Source: Tissierellia bacterium (lineage in GTDB: Bacteria > Bacillota > Clostridia > Tissierellales > Tissierellaceae). From it: a stretch of 49,729 nt of DNA. The notes beneath the pieces are model-generated. The model was not told where the DNA came from and did not search any database. It saw only the letters and a list, made by a program, of their open reading frames with translations. Positions 1 to 10,125 of this stretch are shown here, piece by piece. Location of the stretch: the NCBI GenBank assembly GCA_028708575.1, contig JAQVYQ010000007.1, positions 1-49,729 on the forward strand, written 5' to 3'. The first letter of the stretch is position 1, and each line of letters begins with the position of its first letter. A program made the translations under genes and the position numbers.

Positions 1-350
1 ATGATTATTCTGTTGTTGAAGAGGATATAAAATCAGTTGTTAATGCAGCAAATAATAAGGCTTTAGTTAAAGTTATTATAGAAACTTGTTTATTGACTGA
101 TGAAGAAAAGAAAACTGCTTGTCGATTAGCACTAGAAGCAGGTGCTGATTATGTTAAGACTTCTACAGGTTTTAGTACAGGTGGTGCTAAAGTAGAAGAT
201 ATTAAATTGATGAAGTCAGTAGTAGGAGATAAACTTGGCATTAAAGCCTCTGGCGGAATTAAGGATTTAAAGACAGCAACAGAATTAATAGAAGCTGGTG
301 CTACTAGATTAGGCACTAGTTCTGGAATAAAAATTTTAAATGGAAAATAA
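1..350 (+). CDS. deoC: Deoxyribose-phosphate aldolase, 5'-truncated by window edge
   Basis: Frame is open from base 3 ([36 protein letters not shown]...[16 protein letters not shown]...[10 protein letters not shown]), matching the DeoC active-site region. Confidence 0.95.
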   Translation, partial: DYSVVEEDIKSVVNAANNKALVKVIIETCLLTDEEKKTACRLALEAGADYVKTSTGFSTGGAKVEDIKLMKSVVGDKLGIKASGGIKDLKTATELIEAGATRLGTSSGIKILNGK

Positions 351-372
351 AGGGATTTTCCCTTTATTTTTT
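344..372 (+). terminator. Intrinsic terminator overlapping deoC stop
   Basis: AAAATAAAGGG-ATTTT-CCCTTTATTTT perfect 11-bp stem followed by T-rich sequence. Confidence 0.7.
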
Positions 373-439
373 CTTGCTCATATCATTTCTCTGTATCATT
401 TTACTAAAATGTGTAAAACTAATATTAGGAGGGATGTAT

Positions 440-892
440 ATGAAAGTGAAATCGATTTTTATGTATTTTTTAGTATGTGTTCTACTAATTGGATGTTCTA
501 CACAAAACATTATTGTAAAAAGCGGAGATAATTTTGTTGAAGATATGAGTATACCAGTAGGTGGAGCCGATAATGAAATTTTAGAAAGGTCTGAAACAAT
601 ATCAGACATTGTAGTTGAATTGTATGGCATGGATGATGCAACGACAATAATATTGAATGATACGGCTATTATAGGAGTAAAAATATCATATAATCAAGAA
701 TTAACTAATAAGACTACAGAAACAATAGAGCAGAAAGTTTTAGATTATGACAATCAACTAACTAGGGTGCTTGTTACTAATGAAGAAAAAAATTTTACCG
801 AAATAAGTGATGTAGTTTATGAATTGTTACAGGGTAAGTCTTATGACAGTCAAGTAAATGAAATAAATAATATTATGAATAAGATAAATTAA
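440..892 (+). CDS. YhcN/YlaJ-like sporulation lipoprotein
   Basis: AGGAGGGATGT RBS before ATG at 440; lipobox-like LLIGCS; C-terminal KVLDYDNQLTRVLVTNEEKNF resembles the YhcN/YlaJ family. Confidence 0.6.
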   Translation: MKVKSIFMYFLVCVLLIGCSTQNIIVKSGDNFVEDMSIPVGGADNEILERSETISDIVVELYGMDDATTIILNDTAIIGVKISYNQELTNKTTETIEQKVLDYDNQLTRVLVTNEEKNFTEISDVVYELLQGKSYDSQVNEINNIMNKIN

Positions 893-912
893 ACCCCTTA
901 TGGGGTTTTTTT
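891..912 (+). terminator. Intrinsic terminator
   Basis: AAACCCC-TTAT-GGGGTTTTTTT. Confidence 0.85.
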
Positions 913-982
913 CGAATAAAACATAATTTTAGAGCATAGACTAATTAATTAGGGTATATTAAATCAATGAGGAGGTAGAGAT

Positions 983-2251
983 ATGGAGTTTAGTAATAAA
1001 AGAGTGGAATTAGGGAATGGTATATTTTTAAATCTAATAAAGACAAATAAATTTAAATCAAATTTACTTAGTTATTATTTTATAAGACCGTTAAATAGAG
1101 ATGAAGTAACCAGAAATTCTTTGGTTCCTCTTGTCTTAAAAAGGGGTACTGAAGATTTAAATTCAAGTATTCAAATTGAAAAAGCATTTGAAGATATGTA
1201 TGGTGCTAACTATAGTAGTTCTGTTAATAAAAGAGGAGAAAGGCATGTAATAAGATTTTCTGCAGAATGGGCTAATGGAAAATATTTAAACGATAATGAG
1301 CAGAATTCTAAAGTTGTAGAACTACTTAGAAAAATTATCTACAATCCATATATTGAAAATAATGCATTTAAAAAGGAATATGTTGACCAAGAAAAAGAAA
1401 ATCATAAAATTCGAATTGAAAGTAAAATAAATGATAAGCGTTCTTATGCAGTAAATAGATGTATTGAAGAAATGTGCAAATATGAAGACTTTAGCATATA
1501 TTCACTAGGATATATAGAAGATATTGATTCAATAAATGAATTAAATCTTTATAAGCAATATGAAAATCTATTAAATACAAGTCAAATCGAAATATTCTAT
1601 GTAGGAGATTATGATGAAGATTTTGAAAATTATCTAATAGATAGTAATAGTGTTGAAAGAGAAGATGTAGTAGATATTATTAGAGAAAAAATTACAGCAT
1701 CCGTAGAACAAAAGAATATGGTTGAAGAAAGTTTAGATGTAAATCAAGGTAAGATTGTTATTGGTTATAGAACTGGAATACCTTTTGAGGATGAGTTATA
1801 TAACAGCTTGCTAATTGCTAGTGACATTTTAGGTGGCGGACCAAACTCTAAACTATTTAGAAATGTCAGGGAAAAAGAGAGTTTAGCCTATTATATTAGT
1901 TCTTCTGTTATAAAATACAAATCAATAATGTTAATAGATGGAGGTATTGAGTTTGAAAACTATCAGAAGACTGTTAATATAATAAATACACAAATAGAAG
2001 AGTTAAAAGCAGGTGATTTTTCAGATGATGATATAGAAATATCCAAAAAATCTATAAAGACATCCCTTGAGTCAATAAGAGATAGCATATTTCATATATC
2101 AGAATTCTTTTTGAGCCAAATTATTGGTAAGGATAGTAGAAATTTAAAACAAGTAATAGAAGGATTTGAAAATGTTAATAAAGAACAAATAATTGAAGCT
2201 GCGAACAAGATTAATATAGATACGATTTATTTTATGAATGGCAAGAAATAG
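983..2251 (+). CDS. ymfF: M16 family peptidase-like protein, YmfF type
   Basis: 422 aa; M16-like architecture (LVPLVLKRGTEDLNSS, GGGPNSKLFRNVREKESLAYYISS) lacking HxxEH; RBS GAGGAGG; adjacent to the HxxEH paralogue. Confidence 0.8.
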   Translation: MEFSNKRVELGNGIFLNLIKTNKFKSNLLSYYFIRPLNRDEVTRNSLVPLVLKRGTEDLNSSIQIEKAFEDMYGANYSSSVNKRGERHVIRFSAEWANGKYLNDNEQNSKVVELLRKIIYNPYIENNAFKKEYVDQEKENHKIRIESKINDKRSYAVNRCIEEMCKYEDFSIYSLGYIEDIDSINELNLYKQYENLLNTSQIEIFYVGDYDEDFENYLIDSNSVEREDVVDIIREKITASVEQKNMVEESLDVNQGKIVIGYRTGIPFEDELYNSLLIASDILGGGPNSKLFRNVREKESLAYYISSSVIKYKSIMLIDGGIEFENYQKTVNIINTQIEELKAGDFSDDDIEISKKSIKTSLESIRDSIFHISEFFLSQIIGKDSRNLKQVIEGFENVNKEQIIEAANKINIDTIYFMNGKK

Positions 2252-2266
2252 AATGGAGGGATTAAA

Positions 2267-3547
2267 TTGAAGACATTTACTAATGAGAGATTAAATGAAA
2301 AAATACTATATGAAGAATTAAGCAGCGGTCTAAAAGTATATTTCATGCCAAAACCAGGTTTTGTTAAAAAACATGCAGTATTTGCAACTAATTATGGTTC
2401 CATAGATAATGTGTTTGTACCTATTGGGGAAGATAAGCAAATTGAAGTACCAGAGGGTATTGCGCATTTCTTGGAACACAAATTATTTGAGGAAGAGGAA
2501 GCAAATATATTTGATAAATTTTCTAAACTAGGCGCCTATGTAAATGCAGCTACAAGTTTTAATCAGACCTCATATTTGTTCTATACGACTGACTATTTTT
2601 ACGAATGTTTGGAGATCCTGGTAAAGTTTGTTCAGTCTCCATATTTAACAGATGAAAATGTAGAAAAAGAAAAAGGAATTATTGCACAAGAGATTAAAAT
2701 GTATGAAGATAATCCTGGATGGCGAGTGTTGGTTAATTGTTTAAAAGCTATGTATATAAATCATCCTATCAAGATTGATATAGCAGGTACTGTAGATAGT
2801 ATTAATACAATTAATAAAGAATTATTATATGAATCATATAATACATTTTATCACCCCAGTAATATGGTATTATTTGTAGTTGGAGATTTGAATTTTGAAG
2901 ATATTATTAAAACTGTTAAAGATGCAGAAAAAAAATATGAGATAAATAATTTTGACTTAAATAGAATTTTTGCTGAAGAGCCTAAAAGAGTTAATGAGAA
3001 GCTAATAGAAGATAAAATGTTTGTTTCTACTCCATTATTTCATATTGGATTTAAAGATTATGATTTAGGATTAGAAGGAAAAGAAGCTGTAAAAAAGGAC
3101 ATAATTACAAATATGATATTGGATATGATATTTACACCTAGTTCAGAATTTTATAACGAACTTTATAATGAAGGGTTAATAGATAGCAATTTTGGTGCAT
3201 ATTTCACAGGTAAGAAAACTTATGGACATTCTCTAATAGTTGGTCAATCTAATGTTCCTGAGAAAATCTATGAAAGAGTGGAGAAACTATTTAGTAAAGA
3301 TCCAACAGAATTCCTTATAAATGAGGATTTTGAAAGATTAAAGAAGAATGATTTAGGTAATTTCTTAATGGGGTTTAATTCCGTAGAATTTATTGCTAAT
3401 AATTTTACAGATTTATATTTTGATAAGTTTAATATATTAGATTATTTAGATGTATTAGAAAGTATAAAGTTTGATGATTTATTGAAAAGGTTTAAAAAGC
3501 ATTTCAATTCTGAAAATATGGTAGTGTCAATTGTAAGGCCTAACTAG
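2267..3547 (+). CDS. ymfH: M16 family zinc peptidase, YmfH type
   Basis: 426 aa, TTG start; HFLEH zinc motif in EGIAHFLEHKLFEEEEANIFDKFSKLGAYVNAATSFNQTSYLF. Confidence 0.85.
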   Translation: MKTFTNERLNEKILYEELSSGLKVYFMPKPGFVKKHAVFATNYGSIDNVFVPIGEDKQIEVPEGIAHFLEHKLFEEEEANIFDKFSKLGAYVNAATSFNQTSYLFYTTDYFYECLEILVKFVQSPYLTDENVEKEKGIIAQEIKMYEDNPGWRVLVNCLKAMYINHPIKIDIAGTVDSINTINKELLYESYNTFYHPSNMVLFVVGDLNFEDIIKTVKDAEKKYEINNFDLNRIFAEEPKRVNEKLIEDKMFVSTPLFHIGFKDYDLGLEGKEAVKKDIITNMILDMIFTPSSEFYNELYNEGLIDSNFGAYFTGKKTYGHSLIVGQSNVPEKIYERVEKLFSKDPTEFLINEDFERLKKNDLGNFLMGFNSVEFIANNFTDLYFDKFNILDYLDVLESIKFDDLLKRFKKHFNSENMVVSIVRPN

Positions 3548-3599
3548 AAAATCATAATATCTTATGCTATACTTTATTTTATAGAAAGGTGGTTATGGC

Positions 3600-4331
3600 A
3601 TGGATCCAATTGCATTCACCATATTTGGTCTTGAAGTCAGATGGTATGGAATATTAATTGCATCAGCTGTAGTTATAGGAACGATATTAGCAATAAAAGA
3701 AGCAAAGAGAAAAGGTATAAGTGAAGATACAATTTTGGATCTATTGTTATTTGTATTACCAGCAGCGATAATTGGTGCCAGACTACACTATGTATTATTC
3801 AGTTGGGATAACTATAAAAATAATCTTATAGAAATACTAAATATAAGAGGTGGCGGATTAGCTATACATGGAGCAGTTATTGCTGGGGTAATAGTAGGAT
3901 TAATATTTGCAAAGGTTAAGAAAATAAGTTTTTGGGAATTAGCTGATATAATAGCCCCTAGTTTGATACTAGGGCAATCCATAGGAAGGTGGGGCAACTA
4001 TGCTAATCAGGAAGCGTATGGAGGGCCTACAGACCTTCCCTGGGCTATCGTAGTAGATGGTGTAAAAGTACATCCTACATTCTTATATGAATCCATTTGG
4101 AATTTACTAGTCTTTCTTTTTCTGGTTTATTATTCACGAAAGATGATTAAAAAAGATGGAGAAGTATTTCTCTTATATATAATTATATATTCTATAGGGA
4201 GACTCTTTATTGAAGGATTGAGAACAGATAGCCTTATGTTTGGACCGTTTCGAATAGCACAGCTTTTAAGCTTAGCATCTATCATTATCGGTGCATTTAT
4301 CTTCTACAAACGCAGAAAGAAATCAATATAA
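3600..4331 (+). CDS. lgt: Prolipoprotein diacylglyceryl transferase
   Basis: RWYGILIA, IGARLHYVLF, GGLAIHGAVIAGV, GRWGNYANQEAYG signature motifs. Confidence 0.97.
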   Translation: MDPIAFTIFGLEVRWYGILIASAVVIGTILAIKEAKRKGISEDTILDLLLFVLPAAIIGARLHYVLFSWDNYKNNLIEILNIRGGGLAIHGAVIAGVIVGLIFAKVKKISFWELADIIAPSLILGQSIGRWGNYANQEAYGGPTDLPWAIVVDGVKVHPTFLYESIWNLLVFLFLVYYSRKMIKKDGEVFLLYIIIYSIGRLFIEGLRTDSLMFGPFRIAQLLSLASIIIGAFIFYKRRKKSI

Positions 4332-4350
4332 TAATAAAATATTACTTTAA

Positions 4351-4396
4351 AATACAAAAAAAGCAGAGGAGTTTCTGCTTTTTTTGTATTTTTTTG
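4351..4396 (+). terminator. Strong intrinsic terminator after lgt
   Basis: 17-bp perfect stem AATACAAAAAAAGCAGA-ggagtt-TCTGCTTTTTTTGTATT, then T6. Confidence 0.9.
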
Positions 4397-4502
4397 ATAA
4401 AAAAGAGAATGAAAGTCGAATTTTAGAAAAACAGGACTAAGGTCCCAAATATTTATATAAATTTCAATAAAGTGTAGAAGGGATTACAAATATGGTATAG
4501 AA

Positions 4503-4540
4503 TATAATAAATGTGGAGTAAAGTGGAGCGAAGTGGTAAT
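4503..4540 (+). promoter_or_regulatory. Candidate MraZ operator: three GTGG direct repeats at exact 10-bp period just downstream of a TATAAT
   Basis: TATAAT at 4503-4508; GTGG at 4513, 4523, 4533 in ATGTGGAGTA / AAGTGGAGCG / AAGTGGTAAT. Confidence 0.7.
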
Positions 4541-4566
4541 AAATTTTTAAAAAGGTGGAGAGTTGT

Positions 4567-4998
4567 ATGTTTATTGGAGAACATCAACATTCAATAGATG
4601 ATAAAGGGAGATTAATAATTCCATCTAAATTTAGAGAAGACTTAGGTTATGAGTTCATAATGACCAAAGGTCTTGATAACTGCCTTTTTGTGTATCCAAA
4701 AAATGAATGGCTAATTATTGAAGAAAAACTAAAATCACTACCACTAACCAATAGAGATGCTAGAGCATTTATAAGATTCTTTTTTGCTGGAGCGTCAGAA
4801 TGCACTTTGGACAAGCAGGGAAGGGTTTTAGTACCTGTAAATTTAAGAGAACATTCCAAGCTTGAAAAAGAAACGGTCATAATAGGAGTATCAACCAGAA
4901 TGGAAATTTGGAGTAAAGAAGAATGGGATGCATATAACTCTGATGATAATTTAAGTTATGATAGCATTGCTGAGAAAATGGCTGAACTAGGTATATAA
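4567..4998 (+). CDS. mraZ: Transcriptional regulator / division protein MraZ
   Basis: [24 protein letters not shown]...[31 protein letters not shown]; the ORF-track ATG at 4555 lies in the RBS, so 4567 is preferred. Confidence 0.97.
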   Translation: MFIGEHQHSIDDKGRLIIPSKFREDLGYEFIMTKGLDNCLFVYPKNEWLIIEEKLKSLPLTNRDARAFIRFFFAGASECTLDKQGRVLVPVNLREHSKLEKETVIIGVSTRMEIWSKEEWDAYNSDDNLSYDSIAEKMAELGI

Positions 4999-5011
4999 TG
5001 AGGTGAAAAAA

Positions 5012-5944
5012 ATGGAGTTTCATCATGTATCAGTTTTATTAAATGAAGTAATAGATGGATTAGATATAAAGTCAAATGGTATTTATGTAGATGGAACTTT
5101 AGGCGGTGCTGGTCATTCCTTTGAAATAGTAAAGCGACTTAAAAATGGAAAGCTTATTGGAATAGATCAAGATTTAGAAGCTATTGATAAAGCATCAAAA
5201 GTTCTTAAGGATTATAAGGAAAATGTAATATTGGTTCATGACAACTATGGAAACATTGAAAATATACTAAAAGATTATGGCATAAATAATGTCGATGGTA
5301 TATTACTCGATTTAGGAGTGTCATCTTATCAGCTAGATGAAGTATCTAGAGGCTTTTCACATAATAAAGATGCAGCCTTAGATATGAGGATGGATAGTAC
5401 TAGCTCATTAAGCGCTTGGAATGTAGTTAATGAATACAGCCAAGAAGAAATAGAAAAAATTATTTGGAATTATGGTGAAGAAAGATGGGCCAAGAGAATT
5501 GCTGAATTCATTGTAATAGAAAGAAAGACAAAATCAATAGATTCAACTTTTGAATTAGTAACTGTTATAAAGAAAGCAATACCAAAAGCTGTTAGGATGG
5601 AAGGACATCATCCTGCTAAGAAAACTTTTCAAGCTATAAGGATAGAAGTTAATAAAGAATTAGAAGTATTGGAGAATTCGATTAATAATATGATACAAGT
5701 ATTGAATCCAGGTGGTAGACTTGCAATAATTACATTTCATTCTCTTGAAGATAGAATTGTAAAGGAATCATTTAAGGAATTATATAAAGATTGTATATGT
5801 CCACCTGAATTTCCTACATGTGTATGTGATAAAAAAAGAGAAATAAAAATAATCACAAGGAAACCTATGAAACCAACAGATAAGGAATTAAGTGAAAATC
5901 CACGGTCAAGATCTGCAAAACTAAGAATTGCAGAAAAACTTTAG
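5012..5944 (+). CDS. rsmH: 16S rRNA (cytosine(1402)-N(4))-methyltransferase
   Basis: [49 protein letters not shown]; start could be GTG 5003, but ATG 5012 has a better placed RBS. Confidence 0.97.
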   Translation: MEFHHVSVLLNEVIDGLDIKSNGIYVDGTLGGAGHSFEIVKRLKNGKLIGIDQDLEAIDKASKVLKDYKENVILVHDNYGNIENILKDYGINNVDGILLDLGVSSYQLDEVSRGFSHNKDAALDMRMDSTSSLSAWNVVNEYSQEEIEKIIWNYGEERWAKRIAEFIVIERKTKSIDSTFELVTVIKKAIPKAVRMEGHHPAKKTFQAIRIEVNKELEVLENSINNMIQVLNPGGRLAIITFHSLEDRIVKESFKELYKDCICPPEFPTCVCDKKREIKIITRKPMKPTDKELSENPRSRSAKLRIAEKL

Positions 5945-5971
5945 GCATAATTGGGCAAGGGGGAGAATAAG

Positions 5972-6415
5972 TTGTTAGTAGCTAAAGCTGAATATGATTA
6001 TTATCCTGAATATACTGTAGAGAATGAGTCTAAAAAAGTAATAAAGAAGAAGAAAAAGGTAAGAGCCATCAATAAAAGGATGTACATAACTATTGCGATA
6101 ATTATTTTTGCGTCTAATTTATTGATTCTATATAGATATGCCAAAATTACAGAAGCGAATATGGAAATATCCAGATTGGAGAATCAAATAATTGAACTAG
6201 AGCAAACAAAACAAGACCTTGAAGGAAAACTAGAAGGAGTCAAAAGTACAACTATGATAAGTGAAGAAGCAAAAAATAGTCTTGGAATGATATATCCTCA
6301 AGATGGCCAGGTTGTATATGTAGCTGTAGATGATAGTAATGATATTGAAGTTGCCAACAGAAGTTTTTCTGATAAGCTAAAAAATATTGTAAGTAACTTT
6401 TCTAGCTTGTTTTAA
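5972..6415 (+). CDS. ftsL: FtsL/septum formation initiator-like cell division protein
   Basis: Basic N-terminus, single TM (MYITIAIIIFASNLLILY), coiled coil; position between rsmH and PBP; AAGGGGGAG RBS then TTG at 5972. Confidence 0.75.
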   Translation: MLVAKAEYDYYPEYTVENESKKVIKKKKKVRAINKRMYITIAIIIFASNLLILYRYAKITEANMEISRLENQIIELEQTKQDLEGKLEGVKSTTMISEEAKNSLGMIYPQDGQVVYVAVDDSNDIEVANRSFSDKLKNIVSNFSSLF

Positions 6416-6427
6416 GGGGGGGGAAAC

Positions 6428-8581
6428 TTGCGTACACCTAATAAATCAATAAAGAATAGACTACGTTTTGCACTAGGTGTAATAGTTTTAATTGTAGCGT
6501 TTTTAACTTGGAAATTATTCTATATACAAGTATATAAAAATGATGAATTACAAAAAGGAGCACTAGAGCAGTGGACTAAGGGAATTGATATAAAATCAGA
6601 TAGAGGAGTAATATATGATAGAAATGGCAAGAAATTGGCTGTTAATATACCTGCTTATACTGTTTGGGCAACTCCTGCTGATATAAAAGATCCAGAATTA
6701 GTAGCAAAAGAAATTGCTGATTTGCTTTTAATGGATGAAAATGAAGTACTTGAAAAGCTTAAAAAAGATGTAAGTACTGAAAAAATAAAGCAGTGGATTA
6801 CAAGAGAAGAAGCTCTTGAACTTAGAAAATTGTCAATAAGGGGAATTACTTTAGTCGATGATAGTAAAAGATATTATCCTTATGAAAATTTTGCATCTTA
6901 TATTCTTGGATTTACGGATATTGACAATAATGGACTAGATGGAATTGAAAATACATATGATAAATATTTAGCAGGAGTACCCGGCAAGATTGTAAAGACC
7001 ACTGATGCGGCCAATAGGCAGATGCCTTATGATGGCGAAAAAATACACGACCCTCAATCTGGACTGTCGCTGGTACTTACTATAGATGAAACCATTCAAC
7101 ATTTTGCGGAGAAAGCAGCCAATCAAGCTTTGTTAGATACTAAGGCTAAAAATGTTTCTATATTAGTCATGGATCCAATAACAGGTGATTTACTTGCCAT
7201 GGCTAACAAACCAGATTATAATCCTAACACACCAAGGGAACCATTAACTGATGCTCAAAGAAGGGAATGGGAGAATATTCCTGCAGATCAATTACCTAAC
7301 AAATGGTATGAAGTGTGGAGGAATTTTGCTATTAGTGATGTTTACGAACCAGGTTCCACTTTTAAAGTAGTGACTGCTGCTGCAGCACTAGAAGAGGGGT
7401 CTGCAAATTTAGATACTCATTATTATTGCAATGGAACTGTTAAGATTAATGGTGTAGAATTGAAATGTGCTAATTGGTACAATCCTCATAAGGATCAAAC
7501 ATTTGCTGAATCAATAAATAATTCTTGCAATGTAGCTTTTGTTAATATGGGGAGAAATTTAGGCAAAGAACATATGTTGGAATATATTAAAGCATTTGGA
7601 TTTGGGGAAAAAACAGGAATAAATTTATTAGGAGAGCAAGGTGGTATTATACCAGCTAATACTGATGTAATAAAGGAAATTAATCTAGCCACACTTTCTT
7701 ACGGTCATGGTATAGCTGTTACACCGCTACAAATGTTAAATATGTTTTCTACCATAGCTAATGGTGGTAATCTTATGGAAGTAAGATTAGTAAAAGAGTT
7801 AATAGATGAAGAAGGAAATATCGTAAAATCTTTTGAACCAACAATTAGAACAAAAGTTCTTTCAGAGAAAACATCTAATACTATGCTAAATTTATTAGAG
7901 GGTGTAGTGAAAGATGGAACAGGTAGAAAAGCATATATACCAGGATATAGGGTTGGGGGTAAAACAGGAACAGCTTTAAAGATTGTTGATGGTAGATATG
8001 CACCTGGCAAATACATTGCTTCGTTTGGAGCTATCGCACCAGTTGATGATCCTAGAATAGCAGTATTAGTAGTAATTGATGAACCAGTAGGTGTATACTA
8101 TGGTGGTACAATTGCAGGTCCTGTTGTACAAAATGTAGTTGAAGATACGTTAAATTATTTAGAAGTTAGACCTAAGTTTACAGAAGAAGAAGGAGAATTA
8201 TTAAAAGAAAATATTATTGTTCCTGATGTTAGGAATCATAAGATTAATGAAGCAGGTAAGATATTATCAGATTTAGGTTTACGATATACTACTGAGTATC
8301 AAAACATTACAGTGGATTCGATTATTAAGGACCAATTTCCATTGCCTGGTGCTGAGGTAATAAATGGATCTATTATAGATTTGTATTTAAATGAAAGACC
8401 AAGTCTAATTACTATGCCAGATTTAATGGGAAAAACGAGAGAAGAGGTTTCTCAAATACTAGATGAATTAGATTTACAGTATACATTTAATGGTGCTGGA
8501 AAAGTAATAAACCAAAATCCTGAAGCTGGAGAAAATTTAAATAAAGATACTAATATAGTCATTGAATTATCTGAAGGTTAA
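6428..8581 (+). CDS. Class B penicillin-binding protein with two C-terminal PASTA domains (SpoVD/FtsI type)
   Basis: TTG start; RGVIYDRNGKKLAVN, EPGSTFKVVTA (SxxK), SCN-like INNSCN, GGKTGTA (KTG); PASTA-like IIVPDVRNHKINEAGKILSDLGL and ITMPDLMGKTREEVSQILDELDL. Confidence 0.93.
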   Translation: MRTPNKSIKNRLRFALGVIVLIVAFLTWKLFYIQVYKNDELQKGALEQWTKGIDIKSDRGVIYDRNGKKLAVNIPAYTVWATPADIKDPELVAKEIADLLLMDENEVLEKLKKDVSTEKIKQWITREEALELRKLSIRGITLVDDSKRYYPYENFASYILGFTDIDNNGLDGIENTYDKYLAGVPGKIVKTTDAANRQMPYDGEKIHDPQSGLSLVLTIDETIQHFAEKAANQALLDTKAKNVSILVMDPITGDLLAMANKPDYNPNTPREPLTDAQRREWENIPADQLPNKWYEVWRNFAISDVYEPGSTFKVVTAAAALEEGSANLDTHYYCNGTVKINGVELKCANWYNPHKDQTFAESINNSCNVAFVNMGRNLGKEHMLEYIKAFGFGEKTGINLLGEQGGIIPANTDVIKEINLATLSYGHGIAVTPLQMLNMFSTIANGGNLMEVRLVKELIDEEGNIVKSFEPTIRTKVLSEKTSNTMLNLLEGVVKDGTGRKAYIPGYRVGGKTGTALKIVDGRYAPGKYIASFGAIAPVDDPRIAVLVVIDEPVGVYYGGTIAGPVVQNVVEDTLNYLEVRPKFTEEEGELLKENIIVPDVRNHKINEAGKILSDLGLRYTTEYQNITVDSIIKDQFPLPGAEVINGSIIDLYLNERPSLITMPDLMGKTREEVSQILDELDLQYTFNGAGKVINQNPEAGENLNKDTNIVIELSEG

Positions 8582-8590
8582 AGATAGTTT

Positions 8591-8622
8591 TAAAAGGCAA
8601 CTTTCTTAAGTTGCCTTTTAAT
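8591..8622 (+). terminator. Hairpin/possible attenuator inside dcw cluster
   Basis: TAAAAGGCAACTT-tctt-AAGTTGCCTTTTA 13-bp stem; weak T tract. Confidence 0.55.
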
Positions 8623-8648
8623 AAATTATAGATTATTGGGGGTAGAAT

Positions 8649-10100
8649 ATGAAACTCAGTAAATTATTAGAATCTTATAAAACCATTAAAACAATAGGGA
8701 ATTTGGATATTAATATAAATGGCATTAGCCAAGACTCAAGGAAAATTAAAGATAATTATTTATTTATGGCAAAAGAGGGTTTCAATAAAGATGGACATAA
8801 ACTTATTGATGATGCAATAGCAAATGGAGCAAATTGTATATTATTAGAAAAGAATGCTAGTATAAAACCAGAAGTCACATATATATGGGTTGAAGATGTT
8901 GTGGATGCTATAGCATATCTTAGCTCAAAGTTTTATAATGAACCAAGTAAAAATCTGGATATAATAGGTGTTACAGGAACAAATGGGAAAACATCTACAA
9001 CATATTTAATTAAAAGTATATTAGATGTCAATAATATATATACAGGGCTTATGGGAACCATGGGTATAAACATCAATGATGAAAAAACAGATACAATAAA
9101 TACAACTCCTGACCCTATAGTCATAAATTCGTCTATGGATAAGATGGTAAAATCAAATCTAAATGCTTGTGTAATGGAGGTTTCATCTCACGCCCTTGAT
9201 TTTAAAAGAGTAGAGTATATTGATTTTTCTGTAGGAGTTTTCACTAATTTAAGCAAAGACCATCTTGATTATCATAAAACTATGGAAAATTATTTCAAAA
9301 GTAAGTTGAAATTGTTTTATAAGACAAGTAAATGTAATATTATAAATATAGATGATAAAAGTGGAAAAGAAATACTAAAACATATAGGTAATAGAATAGA
9401 TATAATAACATATGGAATAGAAAATAAAGCGGATGTATATGCAACAGAAATAGAATATTCAATTGATAAAGTCAAGTTTGTACTAAACTATGGTACAAAT
9501 AAAGAAGAAATCTCATTAAACCTACCAGGAAAGTTTAATATTTACAATGCATTAGCAGCAGCAAGCTGTGGAATAGCATACAATTTAAACTTAAAACAAA
9601 TAAAAACCGGATTAGAAAAATTGGAACATGTAAAAGGAAGAGTAGAAGTAGTAGAAACAAATAAAGATTTTTCTGTTATAATAGATTTTGCCCATACACC
9701 AGATGGACTAGAGAACGTATTAAATTCAATTAAACAATTTTCAGAAGGAAGAATAATAGTAGTATTTGGAGCGGGAGGAAATAGAGATAAAACAAAGAGA
9801 CCTGAAATGGGCAGAATAGTAGGAACATATAGTGATTATGCCATAGTAACCTCAGACAATCCAAGATATGAAAACCCAGAAAAGATAATTGAAGAAATAA
9901 AAATAGGAGTAAAAGAAACAAAAGCAGAATGTAGAACAATAGTAGATAGAAAAGAAGCAATAGAATATGCCCTTAGTATAGCAAAAGCAAAAGACATTAT
10001 ATTATTAGCAGGGAAAGGGCATGAAACCTATACAATAATAAAAGATAAAACATATCCTTGTAATGAAAGGGAAATTGTTTTAAATTATTTAAAGAAATAA
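8649..10100 (+). CDS. murE: UDP-N-acetylmuramyl-tripeptide synthetase
   Basis: GVTGTNGKTSTTYLIKS, MEVSSHAL, DFAHTPDGLENVL, DNPRYENPEKI. Confidence 0.97.
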   Translation: MKLSKLLESYKTIKTIGNLDININGISQDSRKIKDNYLFMAKEGFNKDGHKLIDDAIANGANCILLEKNASIKPEVTYIWVEDVVDAIAYLSSKFYNEPSKNLDIIGVTGTNGKTSTTYLIKSILDVNNIYTGLMGTMGININDEKTDTINTTPDPIVINSSMDKMVKSNLNACVMEVSSHALDFKRVEYIDFSVGVFTNLSKDHLDYHKTMENYFKSKLKLFYKTSKCNIINIDDKSGKEILKHIGNRIDIITYGIENKADVYATEIEYSIDKVKFVLNYGTNKEEISLNLPGKFNIYNALAAASCGIAYNLNLKQIKTGLEKLEHVKGRVEVVETNKDFSVIIDFAHTPDGLENVLNSIKQFSEGRIIVVFGAGGNRDKTKRPEMGRIVGTYSDYAIVTSDNPRYENPEKIIEEIKIGVKETKAECRTIVDRKEAIEYALSIAKAKDIILLAGKGHETYTIIKDKTYPCNEREIVLNYLKK

Positions 10101-10125
10101 CATACACGAGAGGAGAAATTAGGTA

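Noticed and set aside
340-630. Small ORFs 340..531(+) and 364..630(-)
   Set aside because: Overlap the deoC terminator and the lipoprotein gene, which has a good RBS and lipobox
9730-9960. Antisense Leu/Phe-rich 76-aa ORF (MLLFYLLLFYILLLFLLLL...)
   Set aside because: Complement of purine-rich murE coding sequence; low complexity and no convincing independent evidence
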